Shown here in pieces: positions 10,847 through 22,527 of a DNA stretch of 64,000 bases. Source of the stretch: Plantago major. Lineage: Eukaryota; Streptophyta; Magnoliopsida; Lamiales; Plantaginaceae. Numbering within the stretch: position 1 is the first letter of the stretch; the number at the start of each line of letters is the position of its first letter. Both the position numbers and the translations under genes were made by a program. The DNA is taken from assembly GCA_026545765.1 (NCBI GenBank), contig CM048840.1:10107265-10171264 (forward strand), given 5' to 3'. The notes under the pieces are model-generated. The model saw only the letters and a program-made list of their open reading frames with translations, made no database searches and had not been told where the DNA came from.

Positions 10847-12405
10847 ATAATACTTCCTCCATTCAATGTCCCAGGACTAGCATGTCCCCATAAAGCAGAG
10901 TGAACATAATCCAATGGTGCTTTAGTTGTGTGCTTTCCAGTTTCATAACTTGTCTTGTGAGCCTTACCAAGAACACAATTCTCAAATAAATTCAGCTTAG
11001 ACACTTTATCACCACCTATAACATCTTGCTTTGACAACTCATTCAGTCCCTTTTCACTGATATGAGCTAACTCATGCCACAGTTGTGTCTTATCCATTGT
11101 TGCAGTAACAGTTGCACTGACAGTTGTACAAACACTTGAAACAACAAATACCATACCAGACACCACTTCTCCTTGCATGATATACAGACCATTAATGAGG
11201 TTTGCTTTGATAACTGGTGTATTCCCCTTCATGACGTGCATGACACCATTCTCAGACCCATACTTATATCCCATCTTATCAAGAGTTCCTAGAGATATCA
11301 AGTTCCTTTTCAAAGCAAGTTTGTATCCAAAATTGGTAAGAATCTTAATGACACCATCATGCATTTTTAGCCTTATGTTACCAGTTCCTTTGATACCATA
11401 AGCATAATCATCTCCCAACAATACATTACCCTTGTTTCCATGCTTGAAATCCTCAAACCGCTCTTTTATAGGACATATATGGAATGAACACCCTGAATCT
11501 AGAATCCAATTTAATCCACACTTAGACTCAGTGATAGAGAGTACCTCAGCATTATCAAAGGTATATGAGGATTCTGCAAGATCTGCAGTATTGGCTCCAG
11601 CTTGCTCAGGTGCCTTTCCTCTTCTCTCCTTCTTCTTTAACAAGTAACAATCCTTCATCAGGTGACTTAGTTTCTTGCAGTAGAAACATGCCATCTTCTC
11701 TGTGTTTCTATTCCCACCAAAATTGGACTCCTTCAGTTGTTGTTTTGGCCTGCCAGACGTCTTGCTTTTACCAGCTTGATGTTTGTTCCATGCTTGCTTG
11801 ACAAACAAGCTCTCAGCTGCAGGATCAGTTTGGTTGCCCACATTCTTTTGATCCATCTTATTCCTTAATGCCTTTTCAACATATGCAGCTGTAAGGTCAT
11901 CTGGTTTGGTCATAACAATAGCATCAATGAAATGTTCATAGCTTTTGGGTAGAGAGCTCAACAATATCACTACCTTGTCATTGTCTTCAACCTTTACTTC
12001 CAAAGATTCAATGTTCATGCACAGCTTATTGAATTCATCCAGCTAATCAATGATTGATCTATCAGCTCTCATCTTGAATGAGAAGAGTTTTTGTTTCAGG
12101 TGCATCTTACTTGCAGAAGACTTCACATGATAAAGGGATTCCAATGTATCCCAAACATCCTTAGCAGTCTTCTCATTAATCACCTCTATCAAGACTTTAT
12201 CTCCCAAAGACAAAATCAGCGAGCTCCTTGCCTTTCCTATGATGCGCGTCTTCTCAGCCGCATCAAAATCCTTAGGAAATCCAGCATCTCCAAGCAACGC
12301 CTCCTCTAATCCCTGTTGGACCAGTAGAGCCTCCATCTTTGCCTTCCATAATGAGAAAAAAATTTTATCTGTAAGCTTCTCAATGTCAAATCTCTCCATT
12401 GCCAT
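10798..12405 (-). pseudogene. Tork-like gag, protease and integrase N-terminus
   Basis: Gag most likely starts at the Met at 12405 (MAMERFDIEKL), 27 bases after the primer-site region. It runs open to 12043, where a stop occurs, then resumes in 10798-12018. The second part has LSSLPKSYEHFIDAI, a CX2CX4HX4C zinc knuckle CFYCKKLSHLMKDC, the protease motif WILDSGCSFHICP and LWHELAHISEKGL of the integrase zinc domain. Gag builds the particle, protease processes it and integrase inserts the DNA copy. The order and spacing are as in Tnt1-like elements. Confidence 0.87.
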
Positions 12406-12431
12406 AACCGCTCCTGAGTTGATTGTTCCTT

Positions 12432-12450
12432 CTTCCCACAGACGGCGCCA
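12432..12450 (-). promoter_or_regulatory. Primer-binding site of the Tork-like element
   Basis: The minus strand reads TGGCGCCGTCTGTGGGAAG, a common plant retrotransposon primer site, two bases inside the LTR end at 12453. The gag start lies just downstream. Confidence 0.7.
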
Positions 12451-12452
12451 AT

Positions 12453-13182
12453 TGTTGCGTAATGTTCTTGAAACTCGATCATCAACAATAATGATCAATC
12501 AACTCAAACCACAGCAAAACAATCGATGAATGTTATAGCAACAATCACTACGACTGTTATATCAACAATCAATAAAACAGAACTCAAACAATAACTCCAA
12601 CACAATCGAAACACGACGATTTACGTGGTTCGGCGAATGCCTACGTCCACGGGAGAAAACTAGAGATTCTTTTATTGACCAATGCAATGACAAAGATACA
12701 ACCAATCCTAACAATGTCAATTGACAGATAATCGAGAAAACAGAGCTTAATCACAAACTAGAAGAATAAGAAGATTTCGTTATGGAATAGCAATTTTCTT
12801 GTCTTGTCTTGTCTTGTCTTGTCTTGTCTTTTCTTGTGTTGTATCTAATGAACATGCCAAAGGCTATATATATATAAGATTTCATACGCCTCCTACATCA
12901 CCCTGAGTTAGTAAAACAAGATTCAATCATTTCCCCAGCTCAAATAGAAAACCTGATGTTTCTCTAACTGTTGTTGTAACACTCCTTATTTCTTCAGACT
13001 TCTTCCTTCACTCTCAATTCAATCCATCTCCACACATACAAATGGAAGATTGATCTAAGGTGATGAGATTTGTGAAATGTAGATCAATCTAGTGATGAAG
13101 GTAAAACAGAACAACGACTAGGATTGAAGCTGGGAATTGAGTGGCTGAGATTAAGGAGGGAGGTTAGTTAAGTTTCTTAACA
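12453..13182 (-). repeat. 5' LTR of the Tork-like element (about 730 bp)
   Basis: It starts TGTTGCG on the plus strand next to the primer site and ends CTTAACA, giving TGTT..AACA ends. It contains a TATATATATA run near 12865 that can serve as TATA box on the minus strand, and a TCTTG pentanucleotide run. The outer boundary is inferred from the TG..CA rule because no second LTR is present. Confidence 0.6.
12797..12837. repeat. TCTTG pentanucleotide microsatellite
   Basis: About eight near-perfect copies of TCTTG lie within the LTR of the Tork-like element, downstream of its TATA run in the sense of transcription. Confidence 0.85.
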
Positions 13183-13540
13183 AACTTTGCTCAACGATTT
13201 TGCTGGCTGCATTCTGTCATCATCAGCATAAATTGTATCTAGCAGTTACCTCTGGATATCATCATCAGATTTATCATGTTAAATTACTGATAAAATATTT
13301 ATCATATTAATCTCGTGTGCTCATTTGCATGCTTTTCTGCTAAACATTTGTGCCATTTTATTTTCTTCAAATGCTTACTGCATGCTTATTATCATGTCTT
13401 GTAGTAATTCTTTTGTAAGTAAATTCGTTCTGGGATCAAGTAGTACCTATGTAAGCCTTGTATGACTGGCCTGGTTCATATGATGTGAGTTAAGCAGGCT
13501 TCAATGATTATACAGATAACTAACCTAATTAACATCATCC
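13183..13540. other. Noncoding spacer
   Basis: AT-rich sequence between the Tork-like LTR and the gypsy fragment. I see no coding frame or recognisable element end. Confidence 0.5.
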
Positions 13541-14010
13541 ATGGGACTCAAATAGACCAGTTGGAATCGGATGTAGTGTTTCTCAAGTTGAATGTGGAGG
13601 AGTTGCGCACGAATCAAGGGCAATAGAAGGAGATGTTGCAGGAATTGCTTCGTCACAATCCAATCAGTAGTCCTGAGGGAAATCCTGCAACAAATGCACG
13701 AAATCCAAATGGCCAAGACCTAAAACACTCGAGGCATTAAAAGGATTTTTGGGTCTTACTGGGTACTTCAGGAAATTTCAGCCTCGTTATGGAGTTAAAG
13801 CCAAGGTTCTACATGACTTCACAAAGAAAGGAATGTTTAAATGGCCTGATGCAGCTGAGAAATGTTTGCAGCACTTAAAACAGCTATGCACTCCACCAAT
13901 CTTGCAGCTTCCTGATTTTGATGAGTTTATTAGAGACTGATTCTTGTTATGAAGGTCTTGGTGCAGTATTATTACAAGACAAGCATCCTTTAGCATACAT
14001 GAACACGGCT
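13541..14010 (+). pseudogene. Ty3/gypsy remnant: gag scrap joined to RT/RNase H
   Basis: The first 180 bases encode a gag-like string with VEELRTNQG, an in-frame stop, then LLRHNPISSPEGNP. At about 13715 this jumps to the RT thumb and RNase H junction with GFLGLTGYFRKF, FTKKGMFKWPDAAEKC and LCTPPILQLPDF. A shifted frame then holds ETDSCYEGLGAVL and the LAYMNTAFSNR motif. The order shows a large internal deletion. The motifs fit chromovirus-type gypsy elements. Confidence 0.8.
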
Positions 14011-16602
14011 TTTAGCAACAGGAACTTGGGTAATAGACGGATAGACAGTGGTAACATGAGTCACATGACAACTTGATGCAATCATAGCATGGTTATTGTC
14101 ATCGGTCATCAATAGTGTTTGTTATGCATGTAGAAAATAGATACCGTATGATTTTCCAATACATCCAAAGTCCAAACCAAAAGGAAGTGCAAATCAGCAA
14201 ATGTATGCAAATCCAGTACATCTACCCTGGGCATTTTGCACACTACAAGTCCAGCCTGAAATATTGTACAGTGAGCCCCTTTGCAAAATACACATCCCAT
14301 CACATAAGGCTCAGGATATGCCTACATGATTACATGAACACAGCTTCACTTTATCTCACTTCATAAATATTGTTTTTACCTCTCCTTTCTATACTCTCTC
14401 CACACTCAGAATTTTACCTTAAACTTTTGAGCTCTTCACCTGGATGCGCCTTGTGGGAAACACGTAACGTCCCTGAATTGTTATTTGACGCAGCTAGACA
14501 TTTCTGCATCGGGACCAGAATTCCAAGTCAGCTCAATCAGACACTCTTTTGTTTGTATGCCCAAATATCAGAGTGTTTGAAATAACATGTTTTTTTTTTT
14601 TTAAAGATTGAAAGAGAGAGAAGGGAGTAGCTTCTTCCCAGCTTCTATGAAAAATTACTAAAATTTCTTATTCACATAAAAGTTCTTTAACGAGTTTTAG
14701 TTTTCTCAACTAAGTAATGTCAAGACAAAACATAAATAGAGACCTGTGCATATACAGCTGCATGTTTTCTTCAAACTTTCTTATTATATCACAGAAGATT
14801 AAACACACATGTCCAGTTTTCTCCAATAATCAATATTGCATCTCGAGTTGTCGACCTCTAGATAAACTTGGCTATCTGATACACACAATTATTGAGATCC
14901 TTATAACATTAGTAGTTATTGCATCTAAAATATTTCAGTCGTGTGAAATTCTCGCCCCCAGCTTAAGACAACAACAAGATAGAATTTCTTCCTTGAATAA
15001 CTCAGTTTCCATTGGTTCCTCACTACTCTTCCTCAACATGCTTAAAGCCTTTGCAGCAGCAACTAATAAACACGGTCTACCTCCCACGCTATACACAGTT
15101 CAGAGCACCATAATCCGCCTCTTTCTTGCCTGGATGTCCAGAAATCTGCAAAATCAGTGAACTCTGTTTCGATCATGTACTTAATGATGTGTAATCATCT
15201 AACAATCTTTAAATCACAGCATACATTCGAATAAGGTTCAAGGCCTCTTGCCCTGAACCAAATAGAGCACTATATGAACAAAAACTTTACATGTGTGTGT
15301 AGACTGTAGTGCAGTTGATACCAGTGAATGCTGGTCACCTTCATTTCTTGTAGCAGCTAGAAGCCTAGAACACTCCTCTATTGCACCAATAGAGAAACAA
15401 TTATACGATGAAATCAATTTAAAAGAATTCAAATTGCTATAAACAAAACCAAACAACTCATTGCCTTTTTTCTATAGGAACAACCAACTCCAATTGCTTA
15501 TGTAAAGCCATACAACAATGACAAATTTGAACTCTCTTTCTCCTGAGGCCATACCTCAAGTCCTTACTGTTCTTACATCAAATTATTACTACACCTTGAG
15601 TGCATGATACATATCCAAGAAGTAAAACTCAACAGAATCATAATTAAGAACCGGATCACAATTGCAAAGAGCTCAACCAAGAACGAGGGGAAATAAAACG
15701 ACCAGATGAAGATTGTGAATTCATATACTTTCGGGTCAACTTATCTGTACAATATACAGTTCACTTGTCATCTCCAGTTTTACAAAACCAAACCACCAAA
15801 CAGCAGTACCAATCATATCAAAACTTGGTTACTGCGTATGATTGTGGGGAAATCCACAAAATTAAACTTCTACTGAAATACCGTCACACTTGACCCAAAA
15901 TCTTAGAAGCAGACACATAACAGTTACATAAAGTTCACTGTATCTATCAATTCTACGAAATGAAAAACAGGTTAACACTTGTAATAACCCATGTAAATCT
16001 TTACCATGCCGGTCCCTTCCCCCACCACTACTCTTCTCCATTCTTGATTTCACAATTTCAACGCGCGAGGATTTGGGATTTTCCTGTTCAACAAATTGTT
16101 AGGGTTCTCTTGTTCCACAGTTTCTTGGTTGCAAAATTAAAGATTATAAGAAGAGCGCAGGGAAGGAGCCACAGAGGATTCCAATAACATAAGAACACTT
16201 TGAATGAAGATCAATGTATAAATCTAGCACCATATATATATACACAATACCACAACAATCACATGAAGAAGATGAAGAAGTAGAACAATTACAGAGAATC
16301 ACATCACATTATAGAAGTTGAAAAGCAAGAATCACATGGAGAAGATGAATAATTAATTCCGGACTATTAAAGCACCTTTAGACTTTAGTATATTAAAGAA
16401 AATGATGAATCAGAAGCTAACTAAGAGAAGTAAGAAGAACAGAGACGAATCTAGATAGAATAAGCATATAGTTCGGATCGTTTCCAGAAACAATACGCAT
16501 TAGTTTGAATACAAAGGCATTGGAACACAAAAGTGCGACACAGCTGATTGCTACACCAAGGAGAGAGATTCGAATTGGCTCGGTGCAAGTGCACCTCCCA
16601 CA
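14011..16602. other. Long intergenic stretch with possible degraded exons
   Basis: No complete gene is recognised. On the minus strand 14931-15085 has an open stretch including KSSEEPMETELFKEEIL, and 15310-15395 has one including ECSRLLAATRNEGDQHS; a plausible acceptor TGATTTTGCAG lies near 15155. These could be exons of a decayed gene, but I cannot name it. A run of T at about 14588-14602 would be a poly(A) tail on the minus strand. Other frames here look random. Confidence 0.3.
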
Positions 16603-16903
16603 CTGAATTACTGATTGTACCAACAGCAGTACAATTAGGGTTCATATGCCAGCACTCAATCCGTCACTCACAACTCGTGTTTCTTGGCTTACTCTCAGAA
16701 TTACGTTGGGCATTTTTTCCATGGTACTATGTCGCATCTTTTCACACTTGTAATTGATATAATTACTACCCGACGAGGAGTATTTCTCACCTATATATTG
16801 CCTAGTCTAGTTCATAGTTGTAAGTAGAATTGCACAGCAAAAATCAATACAAGAAAAGCTTCTGAGGTGTTTATCTACTTCATTTTTAACATGTATTAGA
16901 TTA
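16603..16903. repeat. 300-bp dispersed repeat, copy 1
   Basis: The segment from CTGAATTACTGATTGTACC to ATGTATTAGATTA matches 24079-24380 in the same orientation with few mismatches. It contains a TATA-like CCTATATATTG and ends like the transcribed end of a small LTR, but shows no clean TG..CA borders. A 23-bp piece of its right end (ACTTCATTTTTAACATGT..) is repeated in tandem at about 16903-16925. Confidence 0.75.
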
Positions 16904-16924
16904 CTTCATTTTTAACATGTATTA

Positions 16925-16955
16925 GTTTCGATATGCAAAGTCGGCATATCGAAAC
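16925..16955. repeat. Perfect 12-bp inverted repeat at the LINE 5' edge
   Basis: GTTTCGATATGC, loop AAAGTCG, GCATATCGAAAC. It lies just before the first LINE sequence and may be a scar of the insertion. Confidence 0.75.
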
Positions 16956-16978
16956 TTGTAGCACCGGATGGGAAGATC

Positions 16979-18926
16979 TTGACAGCTCCACGTGACCTAG
17001 AGCAGGAGATACTGCATTTCTATGGGACCCTTGTCGACACGACTGCCCAGCAGCTCCCTAGCGTCAATATTGAGGCTCTCCGGTCCGGTCGGCAGATTTG
17101 TAGAGAGGATCGCCTTATGGTAATCTCCCCCATCTCTGACAAAGAAATCTGGGATGCTCTAAATGACATAGGTGATACTAAAGCCCCGGGGATTGATGGA
17201 TACAATGCCAAATTCTTCAAATCTGCATGGAGTATAATCAGAGGTGATGTTATTAGCTCGGTCATGGACTTTTTCGACTCCCAACAGCTCTATGCCGCGG
17301 CAAACTGCACGTTGGTCACCCTCATACCGAAATCAGCCACCGCATGCACCATGAAAGAGATGAGGCCGATCTCATGCTGTTCCACTATCTACAAAATCAT
17401 CTCGAAAATCCTCACTCGAAGACTGAGTCGAGTAATCGAATCGGTAGTTGATGTAAGTCAATCTGCTTTCCTACCTGGCAAGGTCATTCATGATAATATC
17501 TTACTGGCTAGTGAACTGGTTCGAGGTTATGATAGAAAATGTATTTCTCCGCGATGTATGATACAGATGGATTTGCAGAAGGCTTTTGATACCGTAGAAT
17601 GGGCTGCATTGCAATCAATTTTGGAGGAGGGGGTTCCCGAGGCGTTTTGTTGGTTGGATTATGCGATGTGTCACGACAGTCTCCTATCGCTATGCTATTA
17701 ATGGCACCCCATCGCAGCTTCTTAAAGCTAAGCGAGGCCTCCGACAGGGAGATCCTATATCCCCACTGTTGTTTATCATTATGATGGAGTACCTACATCG
17801 TGTTCTTAGCTTGCTAAAGAGAGATCCTGACTTCAACTTCCACCCTCGGTGTGAAGTCTTGGGTATAACGAACTTATGCTTTGCCGATGATCTTCTTCTT
17901 TTTGCTAGAGGTGATCCCCGTTCTGTTGAGCTGCTCCTCGACCACTTTCACATCTTTTCGGCTTCAACAGGCCTTGCCGCCAATCCCAGTAAGTGTCAGC
18001 TATTTCTCGGTGGTGTTTCTAGATCCGTAAAGGAGGAAATTGTGCACTTGAAGGGATTCTAGCTGGGTAAACTGCCTATTAAGTATCTTGGCGTTCCCCT
18101 CTCCACACACAATCTCTCTATCCGGGATTGCCAACCTTTGATTGATCGAATAACCTCAAGAATCTGGCATTGGACTTCTAAACTACTAAGTTATGCAGGT
18201 AAATTCCAACTTATCCGTAGTGTTCTCCATGCCATGACTAGCTACTGGTTGCAGATTTTCCCGATGCCCTCTGTTGTCCTTAAGCGTATTGAATCAATTT
18301 GCCGCTCCTTCATGTGGAGTGGCACTGACGCTATCACCAGAAAATCCCCTATCGCATGGGACAAAGTTTGTGACGAAAAGAACCAGGGCGACTTAAATTT
18401 GACATCGCTTGCTGATTGGAATAAGTGCACCATTGCTAAATTATTATGGAACCTGTGCACCAAGGCAGACAAACTGTGGGTGAAATGGATACACTGCTAT
18501 TACATAAAAGACCGGGATGTCATGGATATAGTGCTCACCGCGAACTGTTCTTGGATAATGAAGGCAGTCATGAAGGCGCGGGATTTGGTGCTCCCATCGC
18601 GCATCTGGCCGATGTCCTTGCTAGCCCCAAAGTTCCCCACCGGATTATTATATAAGGAGATACGAGGTGCTAAGCCAGAGGTAGGATGGAAAAAATTTTG
18701 GTTTGGAAATAAAGCTCGACCACGAGTTATGTTCTGTACTTGGATGGCACTACATGAAAGATTGGCGACTCGGGACAAAGTTCGAAGATGGAGCAGCGGC
18801 ATCGACCCATCCTGCCTATTTTGTCCCCAAGTTGAAACTCAACAGCACCTCCTATTTGAATGCCCCTATACTAAATGCATTTGGACCCGGGTGATGGGAT
18901 GGCTGCACATAAATCGAACCCCTTAA
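16979..18926 (+). pseudogene. LINE ORF2: reverse transcriptase and zf-RVT domain
   Basis: Three frames cover it. In 16979-17701 are KAPGIDGYNAKFFK, LVTLIPKSA, MRPISCCSTIYKIISKIL, QSAFLPGKVIHDNILLASEL and MIQMDLQKAFDTVEW, all L1 RT motifs. The frame shifts at about 17660 into 17661-18062, with GLRQGDPISPLL and the catalytic FADDLLLFARGD. A TAG at 18060 stops it. The frame reopens with KLPIKYLGVPLS and, in 18138-18926, the C-terminal zf-RVT region with PRVMFCTWMALHERLATRD and CLFCPQVETQQHLLFECP. The protein would reverse-transcribe element RNA at nicked target DNA. The endonuclease is absent. Confidence 0.88.
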
Positions 18927-18964
18927 GGATGGAATTATGGAACTCAACATGATGTGTCGACGCT

Positions 18965-19174
18965 TTGGTGGGAAGCATTGGAAATCAAAGCTCCTCAAAT
19001 GCGCATTTGCTGAAACTATCTATATATGCAATATGGATTGAACGGAACAATGTCCTCTTCCAACAGAAACCTGCAAACCCTCACCTGGAGGACAAGATTG
19101 TTGATGTCGTAATTAATAGAGCTTGGATGGATACCCGTTTGAGGGAGCATTGTGCCCAGTTAATGTTAGCTTGA
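18965..19174 (+). pseudogene. LINE ORF2, extreme C-terminus in a shifted frame
   Basis: The frame includes LSIYAIWIERNNVLFQQK, matching the usual end of plant LINE proteins after zf-RVT (IWxERN). It is separated from the preceding frame by a stop at 18926. Confidence 0.7.
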
Positions 19175-19299
19175 TAGAATAGCAATTTTCTATTTGTTTC
19201 TACCAGTCACTTAGACTATACTGGATATTATTGCCTGGATCCTCGGATCGGCGTGTACTTAACAGATTGGAAGGAAATAAAAGTTTAAGGGAAAATTAC

Positions 19300-20590
19300 A
19301 TAGGGCTACCCTCTTAGTGGCTCCACTCTCATCTGAATCCCCATTAGTGGAACAATTACATATAGGTCCAAAAAGTTGTTTTTTGGTTGACCAGCTTTTA
19401 AGTCACAATGACTTATTTCCAAACCAAACACAACCTTACTAATTTTCTTACATTCCGTCTTCTTCCTCAGACCTCCATTTATATCTTCTTCCTCGGACTT
19501 CCATTTCTTCATTTCTTCTTCCTCAGACTTCCATTTCGCCAGCCTTAGTCTAATCGACTTCTTCTTCATTTCTTCATTTCTTCAATAGTTCCTTTAATCT
19601 TCTTCAACTAATCGACTTCGAATTCATGCTTCTGCGGTTCTTTCGATCTGTTGTGGCTTTTGATTTTTTGCGAGGAGGTGGATTTCCATGGCGGATTATT
19701 TTTGCTGGTCGATGTCTGAGGAGGAGAGGTCGGAGACGAGGTGAGGGATTAGGTCGTCGGAGTTGGAGTTGCAGGCGAGGAAAGGGCGGCGGCTTTGGGA
19801 GGAGGTGGTTTGGAATTCGCCGGATTTGTCATCATGCGGATGAAGGATGAGGACGATCAGTTCGGATCATGAATTTCCTGCCCATGTATGATTGAAACCG
19901 AATTCGAAAAAACAGGGACTCAATTGAATGGTTTAGAAACTTGAAACCCTTGCTTTTGAGAATTAGGGTTGTACCAGGGATTAGGCTTGCAAATTGATTT
20001 TGTTGAGGACTTATGATTTCTTTCAATTTGGCCCAAAAATAGTTTTTTATTTTGCAAATAAGTCTAGATTTTTTTTGAAAATTATATTTAAATTTTGAAT
20101 TTTGTATATTATTTATTTTTTTTTATAAATTTTATTATAGAGTAAGTATTTAGGTTTAAGGACTGGAAAGAAAAAATTTAGAAACTTAAGGGACTATGTT
20201 TTGAGAATTAATTTTGTAAGGGATTTTGAGTTATAAATATGTTAAGTTTCAATTACACTGAAACATATATAGTTGAAAATCAATTACATTCAGGTCCACA
20301 TGTGACTGGCACGTGATACGTATAAGTTAAGGCTGTTTGGCCATTTTTAAAATCTGATATTTGAATTGGGGTAAAAATGTCTTTTCCTGGTTTTAATTCG
20401 CCAAAAGTCAAATTCGTGGACTTATATGTAATTGATTTTTATCTAACTGGATTTGAATGTTATTGTTCCACTAATGGGTACCTATCTGTAATTACGAAAT
20501 CTAACAAGGGTCCATATGTAATCTGCCCAAAGTTTAATGTTCGTTTAAAAAAGTATATACGGGTGTAACTGGGTAAGGAGGGCTGTAAGA
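19300..20590. repeat. Putative non-autonomous element with inverted repeats
   Basis: CCCATTAGTGGAACAATTAC near 19340 recurs inverted at about 20455-20485, and TTACATATAGGTCCA near 19358 recurs inverted at about 20415-20435. Both ends also hold a run resembling GGGCTACCCT or its complement. Inside are purine/pyrimidine-biased tandem repeats (19450-19570, CTTCCTCAGACTTCCATTT type) and an Arg/Gly-rich chance frame. No transposase is seen. It may be a MITE-like or partial DNA element; exact ends are unclear. Confidence 0.45.
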
Positions 20591-21047
20591 TGAAGCCGTC
20601 CCAATATCTGCCATCACTAAATCTACAAGCTGTAGAAAGGACAAGAGAAGAAGTGCTCTTCGAAGGATACTCATGAATGTTTATTCAAAAGTTAGAAAAT
20701 ATATGAGCTTGAAGAATGTGGCTTTTTGTTGTAAAATGTACTCCCTGTCCCGGTTTCATCTTTCCACGGGTCCGGGTCAAAATTTTAAGAGAAAAGTGAA
20801 TAAAGTAGAATAGATGGTGATAAAGTAGAAAAAATATTGACTAAAGTATGACAAATATTGAATAAAGTATGAGAGCTAGTTTATAAAATATGAGAGAGAT
20901 TTATCATTTATAGGAGAGAGACACAAATCGCGCACTAATCAAATTACATGGAGACCAGTCTGAAATGCATGAAGGACCATATATGTACTACCAGTCTAGA
21001 CATAAACCATAAGAAATCTAAAATATAAGAGAATATTTTTTTTACAA
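20591..21047. other. AT-rich spacer with one Stowaway-like end
   Basis: TACTCCCTGTCCCGGTTTCA at about 20739 looks like one terminus of a Stowaway or similar MITE. Internal AGTAGAATAGA/AAAGTAGAAAA text follows, but no matching second end is found before 21047. Otherwise nothing is seen. Confidence 0.4.
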
Positions 21048-22161
21048 TAATAACTTTTGCCCGTTTTTTAACTTACCCCACAACCTTTTTTTTTTAGCAT
21101 TTCACACCAAAAAGTTTATAAAAATTTTAACATTACACAAAGGTTGGATAGCCGTTAAGTTACCGTTAACTTATTTTTAAATTACACCAAAACCTTTTAA
21201 AAAAACTTGTCCTCGCCACCAGAACCTTTCTATAAAGTAATAATTTATTCATTTTGAAATTTTTTAAATTTTATTCCAACAAAAAGAATACAAGAAGTGT
21301 TCCGAAAAATAAGGATTACAATCTGAGTTACAAACCAACAACGACACTTTACTTTACAACCACAGAAGCTACATACTAAACCATATCCTATCCCTAAGAG
21401 AATAGAGAATGATCAACTCTTATCACTCACTCCATAAACATGATACACTAGTGTATTTTGTCTACTAAACACACTTTCTTCATTTATTTGCTAAATATAA
21501 CAATAAGTTTATTTTATGATAGATATAACAATAAGATACTGCATATGTATCTGGCGAATGTGAAATTCCATAGTACACGGATAAAAAATGATAAAAATTA
21601 TTAGTATATTAATTGTCATACATTCTATCTATAAAATTAAGTGTTCGAACTCTCTTTACATTCCATCCCTCAATTAGTTGCTTCAATAAAATTACAAAAA
21701 TGAAGGCACAAAATATTTATGCTCGTTCCACATACATATAAGTAGCTTTGTGTCATTTTTTAGATCCAAACACAGGAAGATACGCAATTGGTAGGGGTAC
21801 ATATGCAGTTCCTTAAATCACTACACTGAACCAACAAATTATATGAAGATTTTGATTGCAAAAGGCAAAAGTCATGGCAAATACGATGCATATTCCAACC
21901 ATCACTAGACTAGCAGCCCCAAACAATTCATGCGAACATATATTTTGATTACTCAAATCAATCAAGAAGGTTCTGGTGTGATTTAAAAAAAAAGGTTTCG
22001 GTAGCGGTTGCAAATTTTTGAAAAGGTTTTGGTGTGATTTAAAATACAAACTTAACGGACGTCAATTTTTGGTGTAACGTCAAAATATTACTAAAAGTTT
22101 TGGTGTGAATGCAAACAAAAAAAGTTTATGGGGTAAGTTCAAAAACAGGCAAAAGTTATTA
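21048..22161. mobile_element. Non-autonomous DNA element with long terminal inverted repeats
   Basis: The left end (TAATAACTTTTGCCCG, 21048 to about 21218) is repeated inverted at the right end (about 21985-22161). Shared blocks are AACTTACCCCA, CACACCAAAA, TAACGTTACACCAAA-like and CCGTTAAGTT. The arms are about 170 bp and imperfect, a layout common in MULE-type elements. No transposase frame is present in the 770-bp core, and no target duplication is obvious. Confidence 0.6.
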
Positions 22162-22527
22162 GTGCCAAAAAAAATTTACTCAAAATATAAACAACAACTA
22201 CCGGTGTATAATATTAATTTTATCTTTTTAGGTCGTAAGTGTTTGATTTGTAAAAAGGGATTTTAGCATACTTGTTGTGTCAATCAAACTTTAAAAATTT
22301 GTTTGACCAATGTTGGGTCGAAGTTTATAATTGCACGGTTAATTAATTCTGTATAAACTCATCGGATAATACCAATCTCGCGCACCTAAACTGACAATGT
22401 CTCGACCTAGAGCTCCTTTTGTGTTCTTTTTAGGCATTTTTCTTTCTTTCTTTCGTGCGTGTAGGTCACAATTTTTTTTACCTAGAGCTCTTTTTATGTT
22501 CTTTTTAGACAATTTTCTTTCTTTCTT

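Larger units (their letters stand above)
8694..13182 (-). mobile_element. Tork-like Ty1/copia retrotransposon, 3'-truncated
   Basis: On the minus strand: LTR (13182-12453), primer site, gag with zinc knuckle, protease, integrase, RT and RNase H. The element stops inside RNase H near 8694 with no 3' LTR. The compact gag (about 300 residues before protease) and the short motifs resemble Tork/Tnt1 elements and differ clearly from the SIRE-like copies here. Frameshifts occur in gag, integrase and RNase H. Confidence 0.85.
16957..19290 (+). mobile_element. L1-type LINE, 5'-truncated
   Basis: It contains the reverse transcriptase and zf-RVT parts of a plant LINE but no ORF1 and no endonuclease, as expected from 5' truncation on insertion. 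It ends near 19290 after an AATAAA at about 19273. No long poly(A) tail is left. Confidence 0.82.

Noticed and set aside
14717..15160. A 147-residue plus frame
   Set aside because: No recognisable motif, and the opposite strand has more coding-like pieces; treated as chance.
19626..19850. An Arg/Gly-rich plus frame
   Set aside because: It arises from GGAG-rich repeats; no domain or codon pattern supports a protein.
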